Both the position numbers and the translations under genes were made by a program. From Chitinophaga filiformis (lineage in GTDB: Bacteria; Bacteroidota; Bacteroidia; Chitinophagales; Chitinophagaceae): a stretch of 64,000 nt of DNA. Of this stretch, positions 37,114 through 45,802 are shown piece by piece. Below the pieces are notes generated by a model. That model was not told the origin of the DNA and searched no databases. It saw only the letters and a program-made list of their open reading frames with translations. Position 1 is the stretch's first letter; each line of letters opens with the position of its first letter. Where the stretch lies: contig NZ_JAKIRP010000001.1 of the NCBI RefSeq assembly GCF_021646545.1, positions 310,001-374,000 on the forward strand, written 5' to 3'.

Positions 37114-38196
37114 TCAATAACGATGACATCCTTTCGCTAAGAGGGTGATATCATTCCCTTCAATGATGCACTCAGCCTCCAGTGCCCTGCAAATCAGGCG
37201 TATCTTTTCATATAATGGTTCATCTGTCAATGACGCGGTCAACCTGCAATCGGCCAGCAATGCCTTATCATAACGAATGTGCACACCATAGGCGTTTTCG
37301 ATAGTATTCATAACACTATCCACCGGAGCATCATTGAATACAAATGAATGCGTAATAGCTGCCGGCGCCTTCGGGTCTGTCTGATGGTGTTCGGGCAATT
37401 GTACTGATACCGCAAGTGTATTTCTCTGCAGTATGGCCTGCTGATTGGCTGAAACATTGGATACTACCTTACTTCCCAATGGTTGTACTGATAGCGCTAC
37501 CTTCCCTGTTTTTACATATACTTCCACGAGGCTGTCCTGATCATATGCTTTCACATGAAAGCTGGTGCCCAGTACATTGATCACCATTTCATTTGCATAG
37601 ACAACGAAGGGTTGCAATGTATTACGGGATACTTCGAAAAAAGCAGCGCCGGAAAGGTAGACTTCGCGTTTACAATTGCCGCCGGCACATACCGGGTAAC
37701 TTATTCTGGCGCCGGGCTGTAACACCACAGAACTTCCATCTGGCAATCTTACCGTCCGCGGGCCCTTCTCCTCATTTACTTCTTCTACCCGCTTATTGCC
37801 ATCGAGCTTTGCTTCGTGCAACAAGCGGGTGTATACAGCCGCCGGCTCCCTGCCGGGACGCATCCACCAAAGGGCTGCCCCTGCCATGATGCATACTGCA
37901 GCTGCTGCCCAGTACCAGTAGATAAAACGGCTTTTCTTTACGGGTGTAGTCCCGGTAATATCCATCTGGTTGCTGATCTCATTCCACATCTTCAGCTGGT
38001 CCTGCTCTTTCAGCTGAAAGACAGGTAGCTGTGCTGCTGCCAGAATGATGGCTTTTGCCTGTGACATCGCCTCCTGCTTATCCGGATACTGTGTGATCAC
38101 CTGTTCCCAGTAAGCGTTATCCCTTCCTTCCTTTACCCATGCCACAAAAGAATCGTCACAGACAAAATCTGCTGTATCGTATGCTGAATAATCCAT
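37114..38196 (-). CDS. FecR-family anti-sigma factor
   Basis: 360 aa from the ATG at 38196 (MDYSAYDTADFVCDDSFVAW). The longer frame to 38367 overlaps the sigma gene and reads as non-protein. It has an N-terminal cytoplasmic part, one membrane helix (YWYWAAAAVCIMAGAALWW, about 90-110), then the periplasmic FecR domain (RTVRLPDGSSVVLQPGARISYP) and a C-terminal DUF4974-like domain (DAPVDSVMNTIENAYGVHI). It holds the ECF sigma factor and senses the STN domain of SusC. Confidence 0.93.
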   Translation of the reverse strand: MDYSAYDTADFVCDDSFVAWVKEGRDNAYWEQVITQYPDKQEAMSQAKAIILAAAQLPVFQLKEQDQLKMWNEISNQMDITGTTPVKKSRFIYWYWAAAAVCIMAGAALWWMRPGREPAAVYTRLLHEAKLDGNKRVEEVNEEKGPRTVRLPDGSSVVLQPGARISYPVCAGGNCKREVYLSGAAFFEVSRNTLQPFVVYANEMVINVLGTSFHVKAYDQDSLVEVYVKTGKVALSVQPLGSKVVSNVSANQQAILQRNTLAVSVQLPEHHQTDPKAPAAITHSFVFNDAPVDSVMNTIENAYGVHIRYDKALLADCRLTASLTDEPLYEKIRLICRALEAECIIEGNDITLLAKGCHRY

Positions 38197-38332
38197 AGCA
38201 TTAAATGCCTTTCCGACAGTAATTATAATGATAAAGGCAGGAAGGGGATATTTTAACTCACTTTTCCTGAAAAAAATTTTTCTTCCTCTTTTGTTGTCTG
38301 GGGGCCCCTGGATGTAGTTGTGGCGACAAGGA

Positions 38333-38935
38333 TTATTTCCATCCTTCACGAAGCTTGACAATGGCACGTTGTACGAGGTTCCTCACAGATTGTTCATTGA
38401 TCTGCAGGATGCCGGCTATTTCTTCCCAGCTGAAATTATCGTAGAAGCGAAGGCGGATCACTTCCTGCTGACGTTCAGGCAAACGGGACATCAGCTGCTG
38501 TAAACGCTGTAACAGCAGGAGGTATTCTTCTGTTTTTATTTTAAGCTCTTCGATGGATTCTGTTTGTAAAGAAGTAGTGGCAGGTACGGGTTTGATGTCG
38601 GCCATCCGGTGCAGACGACGGCGCAAAGACCGGAAAAGGTAATATTTGATGGAGTTGGTGTCAGAGAGATTCTGGCGTGTACGCCAGAGATCGGCGAACA
38701 GATCCTGCATGGCGTCCTGTACCAGGGCGGTATCAGGAACAAGGTGATAGCCATAGTTATATAAGGTACCGGCGTATCGCTGGTACATTTCACTGAAGGC
38801 CGCTGTATTTCCTTGTTTAAACGCTATCCATAGCTCGTGGTCCGCTATGGATGCACGGTTGATGTTTTCGGACCCCGCCAATTTACTTTCCTCGTTTAAA
38901 GTACAACAGTTCAGACTATTGCATTTAAAGTACAA
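38333..38935 (-). CDS. RNA polymerase ECF sigma factor
   Basis: 200 aa. Sigma region 2 (ELWIAFKQGNTAAFSEMYQRY, DAMQDLFADLWRTR) and region 4 (RLPERQQEVIRLRFYDNFSWEEIAGILQINEQSVRNLVQRA) are complete. The first about 25 residues are unusual for the family, and TTGTACTTTAAA occurs twice there (around 38895 and 38930), so a start further downstream is possible. It should direct transcription of the susC-susD-DUF3823-GH43 genes when released by FecR. Confidence 0.92.
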   Translation of the reverse strand: MYFKCNSLNCCTLNEESKLAGSENINRASIADHELWIAFKQGNTAAFSEMYQRYAGTLYNYGYHLVPDTALVQDAMQDLFADLWRTRQNLSDTNSIKYYLFRSLRRRLHRMADIKPVPATTSLQTESIEELKIKTEEYLLLLQRLQQLMSRLPERQQEVIRLRFYDNFSWEEIAGILQINEQSVRNLVQRAIVKLREGWK

Positions 38936-38973
38936 GCTATAAAAATTAAATGATAAGGGGCGGAAAATTAAAG

Positions 38974-38995
38974 GGGCCTGATGAAAATCAGGCCC
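38974..38995 (-). terminator. Hairpin in the leader of the sigma factor gene
   Basis: 9-bp perfect stem GGGCCTGAT with GAAA loop on the plus strand. Read on the minus strand the stem is followed by CTTTAATTTT. It lies 39 bp before the sigma start codon. No gene upstream needs terminating, so it may be an attenuator or mark the end of an unseen small transcript. Confidence 0.5.
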
Positions 38996-39146
38996 TCCCC
39001 AAATTAACCATTAAAAAACTCATTTGAATTTTGCTGGGTCAAAAATAGGATGATTCTGTGTGGCAACTGTTAATCATAAGTTAATGGTTTTAAATTATTT
39101 CGGTGTGCTTTTCGGGGTGTCGGGTATGTCACATTTTGATTGAGTG

Positions 39147-39523
39147 TTGGCGGTTATTCACGCTAAGTAGCCCGGTTTCAGTATGGGTTCCGTCTTTTCC
39201 GGAGCCTGGCGAGTTGGCGGTTATTCACGCTAAGTAGCCCGGTTTCAGTATGGGTTCCGTCTTTTCCGGGAGCCTGGCGAGTTGGCGGTTATTCACGCTA
39301 AGTAGCCCGGTTTCAGTATGGGTTCCGTCTTTTCCGGAGCCTGGCGAGTTGGCGGTTATTCACGCTAAGTAGCCCGGTTTCAGTATGGGCTCCGTCTTTT
39401 CCGGAGCCTGGCGAGTTGGCGGTTATTCACGCTAAGTAGCCCGGTTTCAGTATGGGTTCCGTCTTTTCCGGGAGCCTGGCGAGTTGGCGGTTATTCACGC
39501 TAAGTAGCCAGGTTTCAGTATGG
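39147..39523. repeat. 67/68-bp tandem array, 5 full units plus one partial
   Basis: Units start at 39147, 39214, 39282, 39349, 39416 and 39484. Copies are nearly identical, differing by one extra G and single substitutions. Each unit contains an internal hairpin of GGTTCCG or GGCTCCG with CGGAGCC around a T-rich loop. There are no spacers, so it is not a CRISPR array. Confidence 0.93.
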
Positions 39524-39659
39524 GATGGCGGTCGGCGCCTCTCTGAATGGTTATTAGGCGTTGTCAAGCGAATGGGATTTAGAATACAAATTTAGCAGCA
39601 CCGGTCGTGTCGCCGGAGAGCCGAAGGCCCGCCATTCCCATCTGAAACCGCTGCTACTT
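39502..39659. repeat. Long imperfect inverted repeat closing the tandem array
   Basis: The last partial unit and following bases (39502-39545) pair with 39616-39659 over about 40 positions with small bulges, around a loop of about 70 bases. The right arm contains an inverted, decayed copy of the AGTAGC...GGTTTCAG...ATGGG part of the unit. Confidence 0.7.
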
Positions 39660-39701
39660 CCGCTCTCCCCATGATGATTTAGAGGCCCCGCTTATCAGGG
39701 C

Positions 39702-39761
39702 GATAATGGCAACCTGGGCTTTAATTATATGCTTCGCCTCAGGCGCGTTTAATGCCATTAT
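39702..39761. repeat. Compound hairpin
   Basis: GATAATGGCA (39702-39711) pairs with TGCCATTAT (39753-39761). A second small stem CGCC-TC-AGGCG lies inside. No coding frame is present. Confidence 0.5.
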
Positions 39762-39860
39762 TGCCATGGATGATTTGTTGGGAATTGTCATAACCCCAAC
39801 TTAATGTCATAGCGGAGGTATGGTAAAGGCGTATTAAACAATACGGGACCATTCGCGCCG

Positions 39861-39950
39861 ATGAGCTCCGGAGGAGCGATGTGTTTGTAGCGCGGGGTTT
39901 CAACCCTGGGGACAAAAATGGCGTATCCCAAAAAACGGGTTCAACCCCGG
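39861..39950. repeat. Dispersed repeat related to 7742-7800
   Basis: The reverse complement of 39861-39912 aligns to 7742-7800 through AAACCCCGCGCTACAAACAC and a CTCCT/CGGAGC hairpin. It also has one copy of the CCCGGGGTTGAACCC word found in the 27-bp array (around 39935-39950, minus strand). Together these define a repeat family in this genome. Confidence 0.8.
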
Positions 39951-39953
39951 GAT

Positions 39954-39987
39954 AAAAAAACAGGCCCCCGCAAGAAATTGCAGGGGC
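39954..39987 (-). terminator. Orphan minus-strand terminator
   Basis: 10-position stem with one mismatch and GAAA loop (39964-39987), followed by seven T residues on the minus strand (39954-39960). The only gene nearby is on the plus strand at 40194, so no known transcript ends here. Confidence 0.6.
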
Positions 39988-40193
39988 TTACCATTTAACC
40001 TATATTCTGTACTGTAGCATCAAATTCTTGAAATATTTTCCAGGGAAAGAACAATTTATTCTTGTCTGTCACTACTGATGTCGTGCTCTCAAAAGTCTCC
40101 CTCAAATATTTGTTGTATCTAAGACTGCGTATTATAAGCGAAGTTTAATCGCTGTCAGGATTTTTTTTCATTTTTATTTTAACTTGCCGTCAT

Positions 40194-41165
40194 ATGAACA
40201 GGATTGACCGTCTTTCTGCCATTCTTATTCAGCTACAGGGCAAAAAAGTAGTGCGTGCCGCTGAAATAGCGGAACGTTTCGACATCAGCCTCCGTACGGT
40301 ATACAGGGACGTAAGGGCGCTCCAGGAAGCTGGCGTGCCTGTGGGTGCAGAAGCAGGTACTGGCTATTATCTTGTGGAAGGTTACCATTTGCCGCCTGTT
40401 ATGTTTAGCCGGGAAGAGGCCGCTGCATTGCTGACCGGTGAAAAGCTGATGGCTTACCTGAGTGACAAGTCAAACAAGAAGGAATTCAGTAATGCCATGC
40501 AGAAGATAAAAGCTGTGTTAAGAGGCAGTGAGAAAGACTTTCTTGAATCCCTGGAAGACAATATTGCGGTAGTGAGCCGCCGTCCGCCGGTAGGTGAAGA
40601 ATTCCCCAACCGCTTTCTTTCCGATATTCAATTCTGTTTGGGTAAACAGCAGATACTTCAGCTGGACTATTTCGCCTTTCATAATGAAACACTTACGAAA
40701 AGGGAGGTAGAGCCCATTGGTATCATTTTTATGACTGGCAACTGGTACCTCATTGCCTGGTGCCGTCTGCGCCACGGTTACCGGAATTTCAGGATGGACC
40801 GTATCAAGAACGTGACGGTTTCCGCAGAAACGTACGACAAAGACCGGCATATTACCCTCAAGGAATATATAGACAAATATGGAGAATACGACACGCAACC
40901 CTATGAGGTGAAAGTACGTTTCCCCGCTGCATTTGCCCGCCGCATAGGAGACCAGAAATTCTATTATGGTCTTATTGAAGAGCACACCGTGGGTGAATGC
41001 ACCGAAATGACCTTTATGGCGCCCTGCCTTATATGGTTTGGCCGCTGGCTGCTTACATGGGGCGCCGCGCCCGAAATTATTGCCCCTGCCGAGCTCACGG
41101 AGAGAATGCAGATACTGGCAACGGAAATACAACAACATTATTTAGAACCCCGCAGCCGCTCCTGA
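40194..41165 (+). CDS. YafY-type HTH-WYL transcriptional regulator
   Basis: 323 aa. N-terminal winged helix (RIDRLSAILIQLQGKKVVRAAEIAERFDISLRTVYRDVRALQEAGVPV) is the DeoR-like HTH_11 type. The WYL domain (about 140-220) includes LDYFAFHNE, GIIFMTGNWYLIAWCRLR and RMDRIKNV, followed by the WCX extension. WYL proteins sense small ligands or nucleic acids and activate or repress adjacent genes. The GyrI-like gene 209 bp downstream is the likely target, as in the common YafY/GyrI pairing. Confidence 0.93.
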   Translation: MNRIDRLSAILIQLQGKKVVRAAEIAERFDISLRTVYRDVRALQEAGVPVGAEAGTGYYLVEGYHLPPVMFSREEAAALLTGEKLMAYLSDKSNKKEFSNAMQKIKAVLRGSEKDFLESLEDNIAVVSRRPPVGEEFPNRFLSDIQFCLGKQQILQLDYFAFHNETLTKREVEPIGIIFMTGNWYLIAWCRLRHGYRNFRMDRIKNVTVSAETYDKDRHITLKEYIDKYGEYDTQPYEVKVRFPAAFARRIGDQKFYYGLIEEHTVGECTEMTFMAPCLIWFGRWLLTWGAAPEIIAPAELTERMQILATEIQQHYLEPRSRS

Positions 41166-41298
41166 CATAAGGCTGTCACTTGCCCTGTTTTTCTTTGTAT
41201 CAGTAAAATAATGCTTTACTGATGAAATTACATCTATGGTGCCACTGGTTATTGTTGATCATTGGTAGCGTGCACCAGTTCACGCTGTCTGAAAAGAC

Positions 41299-41314
41299 AT
41301 GCGTTATAACGCAT
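41299..41314. promoter_or_regulatory. 16-bp perfect palindrome upstream of GyrI-like gene
   Basis: ATGCGTTATAACGCAT is a perfect palindrome 61-76 bp before the likely start codon. It may bind the WYL regulator encoded upstream. Confidence 0.45.
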
Positions 41315-41329
41315 AAGATTAAACGCAAT

Positions 41330-41373
41330 ACAACCTATGTTATATTAAAACACAACCCATGTTATACTAAAAC
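41330..41373. repeat. Two 22-bp direct repeats before the GyrI-like start
   Basis: Units 41330-41351 and 41352-41373 differ at two positions (ACAACCTATGTTATATTAAA type). They lie directly before the ATG at 41375 and could be operator sites or a mRNA leader structure. Confidence 0.6.
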
Positions 41374-41374
41374 A

Positions 41375-41977
41375 ATGTCTATGTCAAAAACAGACCTTAC
41401 CAGGCTGCACAAAGCGCTTTATACAGCGCAGGCGCAGCCGGCGCTTATCTTCGTGCCTGCCGGTCATTACATTGCCATTAACGGCAAGGGAGACCCCAAT
41501 GGCCCTCTGTTTGCTGCCAGTACACAGGCGCTCTATACTGCAGCTTACAGTATTAAAAATGTATACAAACAATCCGGGCAGGACTTTACTGTCAGCAAAC
41601 TGGAGGGTACCTGGTGGGTTACCTCCGACAATTACCTTGAAGTGCCAAGAGATGAATGGCATTGGCAATTGTTGATCCGCATGCCCGATTATGTGGTCAA
41701 TGCTGTTGTGCAGCAGACATTAAAGGCTGCTTATCTGAAGAAGCAATTGCCGCTACTGCAACAGGTGTCGCTTATTGCACTGGCAGAAGGAAAGAGTGTG
41801 CAGATCATGCACAAGGGCCCTTATTCTGAAGAACCGGCCACATTACAACTGATGGAAGATTTTATAAAGAAGGAAGGCCTGACACGCAATGGCAGGCATC
41901 ACGAGATCTATCTTTCGGATCCACACAGAACAGCGCCGGAAAGGATGAAAACAATCCTGCGGCAACCTGTGAAGTAA
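41375..41977 (+). CDS. GyrI-like small-molecule-binding domain protein
   Basis: About 200 aa from the ATG at 41375 (or 198 from 41381). The frame opens at 41222, but those 51 residues are translated tandem repeats and palindromes, not family sequence. SHS2-type GyrI-like domain with FVPAGHYIAINGKGDPNG near the N terminus and VQIMHKGPYSEEPATLQLMEDFIKKEGL near the C terminus. Relatives bind hydrophobic cations or peptides. It is presumably cytoplasmic and controlled by the WYL regulator upstream. Confidence 0.88.
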   Translation: MSMSKTDLTRLHKALYTAQAQPALIFVPAGHYIAINGKGDPNGPLFAASTQALYTAAYSIKNVYKQSGQDFTVSKLEGTWWVTSDNYLEVPRDEWHWQLLIRMPDYVVNAVVQQTLKAAYLKKQLPLLQQVSLIALAEGKSVQIMHKGPYSEEPATLQLMEDFIKKEGLTRNGRHHEIYLSDPHRTAPERMKTILRQPVK

Positions 41978-42021
41978 GTATGATGTGAGTATGAAGTAAG
42001 TATGATCAGGTAAGCGGCAGA

Positions 42022-42783
42022 TTATTTCTCGCCGAGCCCTAACAGTTCTATGGCCTGCTGGGCGGCTATCTGGCTGGCGTCCTTTTTATTGAAGGCTTTG
42101 CCACTGCAGATCAGTTCACCATCTACTACGGCGCCTACCGTGAATATGCGACGGCCATTGTCCATTTGTTCTTCCAGCAGGTCGAACTCCAGGGTCTTAC
42201 CGTGTTTATTGGCCCATCCGTACAACTTGTTCTTATGGTTCATTTCTACATTCTCCAGTTGTTCCAGGTCAATGTAGGGAACGATAAGACGTTGATGTAC
42301 GAATTGTTTGGTCCTGTTGTATCCTTTGTCCAGGTATACAGCGCCGACCAATGCTTCGAGGGTATTACCAAAGATCTGACTGATTTTCAGGAAGCTGTTG
42401 TATTTATCGTAGATGGTCAGTTTACGCAGGCCCATTTTGATAGCGATATCATTGAGCTGCTGACGGTTAACGATTTTAGACCGCATTTCGGTCAGGTAAC
42501 CTTCTGTTTTGTAAGGATACTTTTTGAAGAGATAGTCGCCGATGATAGCACCGAGTATTGCATCGCCAAGATATTCCAGGCGTTCATTGCTTTCAAGGAA
42601 TTTTTCCTTGCTGGACCGGTGGCTGAGCGCTACTTCATACAATGAGAAGTTGCCCGGGGCAAACCCCAGCAAATTGTAAAGGTCCTTGTAAAGGCTCCTT
42701 TTTTTAGGAACGAATCGATATAAAAATCCTGGCAGTAATTTCACACAATCAAGCAACAAATTTTTTGAAAATAACTGATGCAT
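42022..42783 (-). CDS. rnc: Ribonuclease III
   Basis: 253 aa from the ATG at 42783 (MHQLFSKNLL), which overlaps the end of fabF by 35 bp. The RNase III signature NERLEYLGDAILG (with catalytic Glu/Asp), the second metal-site region (FGNTLEALVGAVYLDKG) and a C-terminal dsRNA-binding domain (NKLYGWANKHGKTLEFDLLEEQ...KKDASQIAAQQAIELLG) are all present. It cleaves double-stranded RNA in rRNA and mRNA processing. It is the last gene of the acpP-fabF-rnc cluster, a common order in Bacteroidota. The first 30 residues are longer than in enterobacterial homologues. Confidence 0.95.
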   Translation of the reverse strand: MHQLFSKNLLLDCVKLLPGFLYRFVPKKRSLYKDLYNLLGFAPGNFSLYEVALSHRSSKEKFLESNERLEYLGDAILGAIIGDYLFKKYPYKTEGYLTEMRSKIVNRQQLNDIAIKMGLRKLTIYDKYNSFLKISQIFGNTLEALVGAVYLDKGYNRTKQFVHQRLIVPYIDLEQLENVEMNHKNKLYGWANKHGKTLEFDLLEEQMDNGRRIFTVGAVVDGELICSGKAFNKKDASQIAAQQAIELLGLGEK

Positions 42784-44002
42784 TATGGCCACCAAATCCA
42801 AAGGTGTTACTTAATGCAGCGTTGATTTCTCTACGTTGTGCGACGTTAAAGGTAAAATTTAATTTGGGATCCAGTTGTGGATCCTTCGTAAAATGATTGA
42901 TGGTAGGAGGTACAATACCATGTATTATAGACATAATAGCTGCGATGGATTCGATTGCTCCCGCAGCGCCCAACAGGTGCCCGGTCATAGATTTTGTGGA
43001 ACTGATGTTCATGTTATAAGCATGTTCTCCAAAAACCTGTTGTATCGCTTTCACTTCCGCTACATCTCCGAGAGGTGTGGAAGTTCCGTGCACATTAATA
43101 TAATCAATATCATGGGGTTGCAGTCCCGCATCTGCTAAGGCTAGCCGCATTACATTCATCGCACCTAATCCTTCCGGATGTGGCGCGGTAAGATGATAGG
43201 CGTCAGCAGTTGCACCACCTCCGGCTAATTCAGCGTAAATTTTAGCACCTCTTGCCGTCGCATGTTCATAGGATTCTAACACCAGTCCACCTGCTCCTTC
43301 ACCCATGACAAAGCCATCTCTGTCAAGATCAAAGGGACGGGAAGCAGTTGCCGGGTCATCGTTTCTTTCTGAAAGGGCTTTCATGGCATTAAACCCACCT
43401 ATACAGGCTTCGTTAATAACATTTTCTGATCCTCCGGTGATCATTACATCTGCTTTGCCGTACTGTATGTACAGCATTGCCTCAATAATAGCATTGGTAG
43501 CAGAAGCGCAGGCAGAAACGACTGAGAAGTTAGGGCCTCTGAAGCCGTGGCGGATGGAAATATGCCCGGCTGCGATATCAAGAATTAACCGGGGGATCAG
43601 GAAAGGACTGAAACGGGGAGTTCCATCGCCCTGACCAAACTCTTTCATTTCCTGACAGAAGTTGATCATACCTCCAATACCCGAAGCCCAGATCACCCCA
43701 ACCCTGTCAACATTAACAGTATTGCGGTCAATCCCGGCATCTTGTACGGCCTGGTCAGCGGCTATAACGGCCGTCTGCGTAAAAGGATCCATCTTGCGGG
43801 CATCCTTTTTGTCCAGGAAATTGGTAGCGTCAAAGTTCTTCAGTTCGCAAGCAAAACGGGTCTTGAACTTGGCAGCATCAAAAAGTGTAATAGGGCCGGC
43901 ACCGGATACACCGTCCGTCAATCCCTTCCAGAAATCGGAAACAGAATTGCCGAGCGGTGTAAGTGCGCCTAAACCTGTAACGACTACTCGTCTTGGTTGC
44001 AT
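42749..44002 (-). CDS. fabF: Beta-ketoacyl-ACP synthase II
   Basis: 417 aa, full family length. The N terminus reads RRVVVTGLGALTPLGN. The active-site cysteine is in VVSACASATNAI, and the two catalytic histidines are in NVHGTSTPLGD and TKSMTGHLLGAAG. The C terminus shows NTFGFGGHNASVIF. It condenses malonyl-ACP with acyl-ACP in fatty-acid elongation. It lies 24 bp after acpP. Confidence 0.97.
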   Translation of the reverse strand: MQPRRVVVTGLGALTPLGNSVSDFWKGLTDGVSGAGPITLFDAAKFKTRFACELKNFDATNFLDKKDARKMDPFTQTAVIAADQAVQDAGIDRNTVNVDRVGVIWASGIGGMINFCQEMKEFGQGDGTPRFSPFLIPRLILDIAAGHISIRHGFRGPNFSVVSACASATNAIIEAMLYIQYGKADVMITGGSENVINEACIGGFNAMKALSERNDDPATASRPFDLDRDGFVMGEGAGGLVLESYEHATARGAKIYAELAGGGATADAYHLTAPHPEGLGAMNVMRLALADAGLQPHDIDYINVHGTSTPLGDVAEVKAIQQVFGEHAYNMNISSTKSMTGHLLGAAGAIESIAAIMSIIHGIVPPTINHFTKDPQLDPKLNFTFNVAQRREINAALSNTFGFGGHNASVIFKKFVA

Positions 44003-44026
44003 TAAAACAAATCTGATTAAGTAGGA

Positions 44027-44263
44027 TTATTTCACATGTTCTTCCAGGTAGGCAACTGCCTGGCCAACAGTAGTAATAGTTTCAGCTTGTTCGTCAGGAA
44101 TGGAGATGTTGAATTCTTTTTCGAATTCCATGATCAGTTCTACCGTATCCAAAGAGTCAGCGCCCAGGTCGTTGGTAAAGCTGGCTTCAGGAGTTACCTC
44201 GGCTTCGTCAACGCCCAATTTGTCAATAATGATCTTTTTAACTCTTGATGCAATGTCTGACAT
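44027..44263 (-). CDS. acpP: Acyl carrier protein
   Basis: 78 aa from the ATG at 44263 ([17 protein letters not shown]). Upstream codons to 44419 have no ACP similarity and overlap the promoter. The phosphopantetheine serine is in [16 protein letters not shown]. The small acidic protein carries acyl chains for FabF and other fatty-acid enzymes. Confidence 0.97.
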   Translation of the reverse strand: MSDIASRVKKIIIDKLGVDEAEVTPEASFTNDLGADSLDTVELIMEFEKEFNISIPDEQAETITTVGQAVAYLEEHVK

Positions 44264-44296
44264 AATTTTAAGTGTTTTTGGTTTAAAACTTGAGTG

Positions 44297-44325
44297 CAAA
44301 AATATAATTTTTATTGAATTGACAA
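44297..44325 (-). promoter_or_regulatory. Promoter of acpP-fabF-rnc
   Basis: On the minus strand TTG (44323-44325) is followed after 18 bp by TATTTTTG (44297-44304), a match to TAnnTTTG, 34 bp before the acpP start. Confidence 0.5.
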
Positions 44326-44595
44326 GAACGCACGCAAATTTTACGTCATATACTTTAGTTGTAGGCCAATGAAACAACGGCCCATCAAGGGTTCCAGGCA
44401 TTATTATTAATAACGGCAATGGGGCATTTCCTGTAAAAAAGCCTCCTAAAAGGGGTTTCAGCCCCCATATATATGCGGTTATTGTCGGGGGAAGCGATTA
44501 TTGCCACTCAACAGCCAAAACAGCCACCTATATACCGGAAAAACGCAATTAACTTTAATTAACACTGTAACTTCCCTAGCAGTAATCCCATTTAT
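44326..44595. other. Divergent intergenic region
   Basis: Between the divergent acpP and efflux promoters. It holds a GGGGTTTCAGCCCCC-like imperfect repeat near 44457 but no gene or strong hairpin. Confidence 0.4.
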
Positions 44596-44603
44596 TAAAT
44601 TTG
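44596..44603 (+). promoter_or_regulatory. -7 box of the RND efflux operon
   Basis: TAAATTTG matches TAnnTTTG and lies 39 bp before the adaptor start codon. No clear TTTG is seen at -33. Confidence 0.45.
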
Positions 44604-44642
44604 CCCGGATTTATCCCTTCTATATTAAATTAATACAAGCAC

Positions 44643-45734
44643 ATGGCTGGCAATAAGAAGATCCTGAAGACGGTTTTATTTCTGATAGTGGCTGCTGTCA
44701 TTATCGGTTTTATTATCACGAAAGCAACTACTCCGGGGAAAAAAGCAGAAAAAGCACCAGATAAAGCGGCTGCCGGAGGTAAAGCGGGTGGCGCTAAAAA
44801 CCTGCTGGTAGATGCTTATGTGGTTAAAACCACCTCTCTGAATGAAACCATCGAAGCGAGCGGTACCCTGCAGAGTAATGAAGAAGTGCAGATACAGGCA
44901 GAAATAACCGGCCGTGTTACAGGTCTCTTTTTTAAAGAAGGTACCCAGGTCACCAAAGGTACCCTGCTGGTGAAGATCTATGATGAGGACCTGAAGGCCC
45001 AGTTGCAGAAACTGGAACTGCAGCGTCAATTGGCGAAAACAACCCTTGAAAGACAGGAAAATCTTTTAAAGATCAATGGTATCAGCCGCCAGGATGTAGA
45101 CGTTACCCGCAACCAGGTAAGCGCATACGGCGCTGATATTGAGTATACACGTACGCAGTTACAGAAAACAGAACTACGGGCACCTTTCTCCGGCAGACTT
45201 GGTCTGAGGAACGTCAGCCTTGGTGCTATCGTAACACCTACTACTATTATTACTACACTTCAGCAGATCGATCCGCTGAAAGTGGATTTCTCCGTTCCTG
45301 AAAAATACCGTACGGCTATCAGCCAGGGAGATCAGGTAGACTTCAAGGTGGCCGGCGATCAGCAAACATACAAAGGTCATATCTATGCTATCGATCCGAA
45401 GATCGACCTCTCCACCCGTACTATTAAAATAAGAGCCCTGGTGCCTAATGCCGGTAAACTATTCCCCGGCGCCTTCGCCCGCGTACTGGTATCATTGAAA
45501 AATATGCCTGATGCCATCATGATACCTACACAGGCCGTTATTCCCGGTACACGCGATAAAAAAGTAGCCATCGCCGACAGCGGAAAAGCGAAATTTGTAA
45601 TAGTAGAAACAGGCATTCGTAATGCCGACAATGTACAGGTTACCAGCGGCCTCAACCCCGGTGATACTGTTATTACAAGTGGTATCATGCAGCTGAGACC
45701 AGGAATGGTACTTAAATACAGCGAGATTAAATAG
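44643..45734 (+). CDS. RND efflux periplasmic adaptor subunit
   Basis: 363 aa. One N-terminal membrane helix (about 7-25) is followed by a Lys/Ala-rich linker, then the HlyD/AcrA order: barrel-sandwich hybrid (LQSNEEVQIQAEITGRV), a hairpin coiled coil (LQRQLAKTTLERQENLLK), the second half of the lipoyl-like domain (LRAPFSGRLGLRNVSLG), beta-barrel and membrane-proximal domains. It joins the inner-membrane pump and outer-membrane channel encoded downstream. Confidence 0.95.
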   Translation: MAGNKKILKTVLFLIVAAVIIGFIITKATTPGKKAEKAPDKAAAGGKAGGAKNLLVDAYVVKTTSLNETIEASGTLQSNEEVQIQAEITGRVTGLFFKEGTQVTKGTLLVKIYDEDLKAQLQKLELQRQLAKTTLERQENLLKINGISRQDVDVTRNQVSAYGADIEYTRTQLQKTELRAPFSGRLGLRNVSLGAIVTPTTIITTLQQIDPLKVDFSVPEKYRTAISQGDQVDFKVAGDQQTYKGHIYAIDPKIDLSTRTIKIRALVPNAGKLFPGAFARVLVSLKNMPDAIMIPTQAVIPGTRDKKVAIADSGKAKFVIVETGIRNADNVQVTSGLNPGDTVITSGIMQLRPGMVLKYSEIK

Positions 45735-45802
45735 ACAGGTCTTACTATTAATAATAATAACGCGTCTGCCGGCCATCGTCTGCAGACCTTAAATATACTT
45801 GA

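Noticed and set aside
39147-39523. Possible CRISPR array
   Set aside because: Units are contiguous 67/68-bp tandem repeats with no unique spacers, and no cas genes are nearby.
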